From positions 44,287 through 108,286 of the forward strand of contig JAGCGO010000057.1 in NCBI GenBank assembly GCA_017649565.1: a stretch of DNA of 64,000 nucleotides, written 5' to 3'. The DNA comes from Fibrobacter sp. Its GTDB lineage: Bacteria > Fibrobacterota > Fibrobacteria > Fibrobacterales > Fibrobacteraceae. Shown here in pieces: positions 61,901 to 64,000 of the stretch (its first letter is position 1; every line of letters starts with the position of its first letter). The position numbers and the translations under genes are program-made. The notes beneath the pieces were generated by a model. The model worked only from the letters and a program-made list of their open reading frames with translations, ran no database searches and was not told the DNA's origin.

Positions 61901-62743
61901 CTTGTCGGCACCGATGATGTAATCGTAGTACTTGATAGCAGCCGTTTCGTATTCGGCAATGTTATAGTAGGATTCAGCCAAGTGGTACATGGCGAGAGCC
62001 GCTTCCTTACCCGTGAGGTTCTCGAAGCCGGTCACCTTCTTGTAGGCGCCAATAGCGTCGCGGAACTTGCGGTTCATGAAGTGGTATTCAGCCATACGGA
62101 GCCATGCCTTCGGCACGAGACCGTTGTCCGGGAAGCCCTTGACGAGACGTTCACGGAGGCGGAAAGCCTTGTCGTCTTCGCCGCTAGCTTCGAGCACGGC
62201 AGCAGCCTGGTACATCACGACCGGCGTCTTGTCTTCCTTCGGATACTTGTCGATGTATTCGAGGAAGTAGCCGAGAGACTTGGAGTGCTCGGCCTTCGGG
62301 AGCTGATCGATGTTAGCGCACTTGGCCGGCTTGTTATCGCGGTCGGCACACCAGGCCACATCTTCTTCGTACTGGCCCTGTGCATCGAGGAAGAGCTTCT
62401 CTTCCAACTGGAACTGGTAGTGACCCAACTGCTGGAGAGCAGAAGCGCAACGCTTATTCTGCTTACCCTTACAGTTGTTTACCTGCTTTTCCCACTGGGC
62501 AATAGCCTGACGCATGCCCTTTTCGTCAAGGCCACCGGAACGGCAAGCCTGGTCGGCCTGGTTCTTGAGAACCTTGTAAGAGCTGGCGCACTTCTTGAAT
62601 TCAGAGCTGCCCTTCTTGTAGGATTTGCACTTTGCCGCCAACTTCTTGGCTTCGGCGACTTTGTCTTTACAGGGGTCGGAAGCAGCAAAGGCGTTTCCGA
62701 CTAGAGCACAAATCATTGCGCTCACAAGCAAGAATTTTTTCAT
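58988..62743 (-). CDS. Large secreted tetratricopeptide-repeat protein
   Basis: 1,251 residues. Signal peptide 1-20 (ends VGNAFA), then Cys-containing helices, then many TPR-like helical hairpins over about 140-1000 ('ALAMYHLAESYYNIAEYETAA', 'YKTAVTVLRELRQKYPNHQY', 'QYEKGAQAYLALVKRYP'). A coiled coil stretch and a C-terminal Pro/Ala-rich tail (APAPAPAASPAGY) end it. It should be periplasmic and act as a scaffold. It lies upstream of the TolQ/ExbD/AgmX-like operon in the same direction and may be part of the same envelope machine, as with TPR partners of gliding motors in Myxococcus. That link is inferred from position. Confidence 0.8.
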   Translation of the reverse strand: MKKFLLVSAMICALVGNAFAASDPCKDKVAEAKKLAAKCKSYKKGSSEFKKCASSYKVLKNQADQACRSGGLDEKGMRQAIAQWEKQVNNCKGKQNKRCASALQQLGHYQFQLEEKLFLDAQGQYEEDVAWCADRDNKPAKCANIDQLPKAEHSKSLGYFLEYIDKYPKEDKTPVVMYQAAAVLEASGEDDKAFRLRERLVKGFPDNGLVPKAWLRMAEYHFMNRKFRDAIGAYKKVTGFENLTGKEAALAMYHLAESYYNIAEYETAAIKYYDYIIGADKGKYPNDLRAEAMDFMAASFSDLEGGGVAEAEAFLKDKKVPFKDSVYYRIGMKNKDHDRNEEAVQSFKRLMAINPDYIDAPLADIAMVEIFIVQQKFDEAQQHRYVVVKRYDRNSSWYKKNQKYPESVKNAERAIRSAMLDIPQFHHARAAKLTKEGDLEAGKKQYMEAIKAYEAFLKRYAKEPTWDEYKVHINLALVYQEMGQFANAAKMFNWIVDTDTTRYGRRPMGSESLLKKEEAAYNAVLMMDQSRENAKKNKYGDDAVKAYKSEETKAYFAQVDKYMKKFGNNKEAAELAYNAAIVHYDAKQYKTAVTVLRELRQKYPNHQYILLISRMLAQSLLESNQLEESLKEFEWLYKQYHDVKATRNDSMAKEIEKAIAAVLFQMAEQSVKNGQYEKGAQAYLALVKRYPLVSFSDKAVFEAGAAYESAKQYTKAAETFMILPKQYSSSPLTIKGVLRAASAYKKDNKPRDAATTFLFITNQFPQDSMAFQAIGFAAQTYDSIPDKKQAAITFELAYKRYPKNEKTPAFLYSACLSYDEAKMTDEAIRCSKDLVRDYPKSTYALDAAFSIPLAYANAKKWDEAAKEYHNFIRMYTEDKEKLIAAYIGAARAYMELKEEDKAVEDYRKTLEAYDKYGLQIKNADPGIPAEAAFYLGEHEFHKMDPYVLKGKEKDKAKTIKTLVEILQKAMGHYSKSAAYASEKWTFRATNKMGMLFVTMAAKIREQELNGKKEEERFAERITVVQQLPSYYEQARPIFQKNIDLARDQGFYNQDVIEAEEGYIEMYYQGCAVFVEVADAFANSPLPDSAAIVKEYVEYEGAVKEDAIEMAHEDLEAYREALNEKSEGAKQLAIPQCATGIKASAHYGIDNQWTAKLFETLKSLDENNEANNTKITKFDPSTLFSDPSYFKTKARLEQIAKSEVMTPEEQINTYRDIIKDAKAENEKLKAELASLKKQLAPAPAPAASPAGY

Positions 62744-62792
62744 TGTTATCTATCCACCTATTATTTCTTTAGAAAGGGGAAAACCCCGAAGA

Positions 62793-64000
62793 CTAGAAGT
62801 CGTCTCCGAGGTCATCGCCGAGTTCATCCGAAGAAGAGCCGCCAGCGCTGCTGTCGCCGTCGCCAGCAGGAGCTTCGCTGCTGCCTGCATCCGACGAGCC
62901 ACCCATGTCGTCTCCGCCCATGTCGAGATCGTCTTCCAACGATTCGAGTTCCTGAGCAGCTTCAGAGGAGGCACCGCCCTGGCTCATCTTGGTCTTCACA
63001 GTAGCCAAGGTGAAGCCCGCGTCGTCCAAGATACGCTTACGGTTGGATTCGAAGCGGTCACTCTGAATGGACTTCTGGGTAAATGCGGCGTAATCTTCAA
63101 TCGTCTTGTTTGCCTTGTCGAAGGACGGACGCAGAGCTTCGCGCTTCTTTTCCACACGAGGAGTGGGGAGCTGGCGGGCGAGATCCAGGGCCTGGACCTG
63201 CACGGAGTCGAACTCATCCTGCATCGCATCGTAAGCCTGACGGGCACTGTCGCGGGCAGCAACGGTAACCACCGGCTGTTCGGTACGCTTTTCGGCCTGT
63301 TCAAGGGCCTTGGCAGCACCATTGTAATCCTTCTTCATGAAGTGGCAGTAACCAATCACCAGGTAGGCTTCGGAAACCAGGAAGGATTCCGGGAGGTTAC
63401 TGATAATCCACTGAGCGGGCTTCATGGCTTCATCGGGCTTGTTAACCTTCAGGAAGGACCAAGAAATACCGAGCATGGCTTCGTCATAAACCGGGGAACC
63501 GGGCTTGACCTGACCATACATCTGGGCAGCCTGAGCAATGTCCGGCTTTTCACCAGAGAAGTAGATGTGGCCGAGTTTCACCTTGGCGGCATCCTGCAGG
63601 TCACGTTCGGACTGGTTGGAAACCGGCTGTTCCGTAATGTCGCGGAAGCAGTTTTCGGCTTCGTCCCACTTGCCCATACGGCTGTAGGCGATACCCATGG
63701 TGTAACGGGCGTAGAAGTAGTTTGCGTTACCCGGAAGGATGGCGGCGAGCAGGTCGACGGCTTCCTGGTAGAGGCCCTGTTCGAACTTGATCTGGCCGGC
63801 AACGTAGTCAGCGTCAGCCTTCACGTCGCTTTCGCCGAACTTCTGGGCGATATTCTGATACTTGGCCATAGCTTCCGTGTACTTGCCTTCCTTATAGTCG
63901 ATGTTCATCAACTGGAAGTGGTACTTGGCGCGTTGGTCACTCTGCGGATAGCGCTTGATAGCGTCTTCGTACACGGCCTTAGCAGCCTTGTGCATGCGGA
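62793..64000 (-). CDS. TPR protein, 5' end outside the window
   Basis: At least 402 residues; the frame is open to the window edge, so the start is not seen. A Met at 63995 lies inside the repeats and is unlikely to be the start. TPR-like pairs ('YEDAIKRYPQSDQRAKYHFQ', 'MGIAYSRMGKWDEAENCFRD', 'AYLVIGYCHFMKKDYNGAAK') run to about 240, followed by helices. The tail is acidic, Gly/Ser/Asp-rich ('DDLDMGGDDMGG', 'SSDELGDDLGDDF'). It is 49 bases upstream of the large TPR gene and probably in one operon with it. Confidence 0.75.
   Translation of the reverse strand, partial: RMHKAAKAVYEDAIKRYPQSDQRAKYHFQLMNIDYKEGKYTEAMAKYQNIAQKFGESDVKADADYVAGQIKFEQGLYQEAVDLLAAILPGNANYFYARYTMGIAYSRMGKWDEAENCFRDITEQPVSNQSERDLQDAAKVKLGHIYFSGEKPDIAQAAQMYGQVKPGSPVYDEAMLGISWSFLKVNKPDEAMKPAQWIISNLPESFLVSEAYLVIGYCHFMKKDYNGAAKALEQAEKRTEQPVVTVAARDSARQAYDAMQDEFDSVQVQALDLARQLPTPRVEKKREALRPSFDKANKTIEDYAAFTQKSIQSDRFESNRKRILDDAGFTLATVKTKMSQGGASSEAAQELESLEDDLDMGGDDMGGSSDAGSSEAPAGDGDSSAGGSSSDELGDDLGDDF

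Noticed and set aside
58976..62704. 1,242-residue plus-strand frame opposite the TPR gene
   Set aside because: Antisense of a repetitive, biased coding sequence. The minus strand gives a signal peptide and TPR motifs; the plus strand gives none.

Overview
The window looks like a chromosomal segment of a Fibrobacter-type bacterium (phylum Fibrobacterota), a Gram-negative, cellulose-adhering rumen or gut bacterium. This is inferred from the mix of genes: Gram-negative wall genes (mreBCD, mrdA, rodA, an envC-like gene, ftsX); secreted proteins with serine/lysine-rich linkers and a type IX-secretion-like C-terminal domain; InlB-type repeats; a CotH/lamin-tail lipoprotein; and very large prepilin-like surface proteins. 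No 16S rRNA gene is present, so the genus is an inference from protein content.

Region 1 (1-27,014) is the remarkable part. After a 5'-truncated AAA/DUF4143 remnant it holds a 26-kb block on the minus strand. Read in the direction of transcription it is: a GspH/FimT-like pilin, then PilV-PilW-giant (cassette A), PilV-PilW-giant (cassette B) and PilW-giant (cassette C, without PilV). The three giants (2,576, 2,168 and 2,025 residues) each start with a short PilX-like prepilin helix. They share one order of modules: helix, beta-helix-like repeats, a cysteine-rich lectin-like core, and C-terminal immunoglobulin-like modules with cysteine pairs. The PilW-like proteins also carry a C-terminal domain that reads like a CBM4/9-type jelly roll. 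I read the locus as tandemly amplified minor pilins with very large adhesins fused on. This would suit tip complexes of a type IV pilus or type II secretion pseudopilus that bind plant cell-wall glycans. It is the best candidate in the window for an undescribed system.

Region 2 (27,015-36,055) is mostly housekeeping: a periplasmic protein, tRNA-Leu, a small acidic protein, a minus-strand operon ftsX-envC-like-holB-recJ-TonB-like, and divergent ybbR-tsaD. Region 3 (36,056-46,032) holds a large secreted repeat protein with a Ser/Lys-rich linker, a small periplasmic protein, birA, a ubiA-ubiX-ubiE quinone operon and a CotH-family lipoprotein. Region 4 (46,033-53,811) has tRNA-Phe, a GAF/HD-GYP phosphodiesterase, tRNA-Ser, comF and the rod-shape operon mreB-mreC-mreD-mrdA-rodA. 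Region 5 (53,812-64,000) has a small lipoprotein, an outer-membrane-like protein and a TolQ/ExbD/ExbD-like/AgmX-like energised complex behind two TPR proteins, the last running off the window.

Most genes are on the minus strand in tight operons with 1-14 bp overlaps. Strong hairpin/T-run terminators separate units. Composition differs by eye: the housekeeping core and cassette C are GC-rich, while the cassette A and B giants are more AT-rich.
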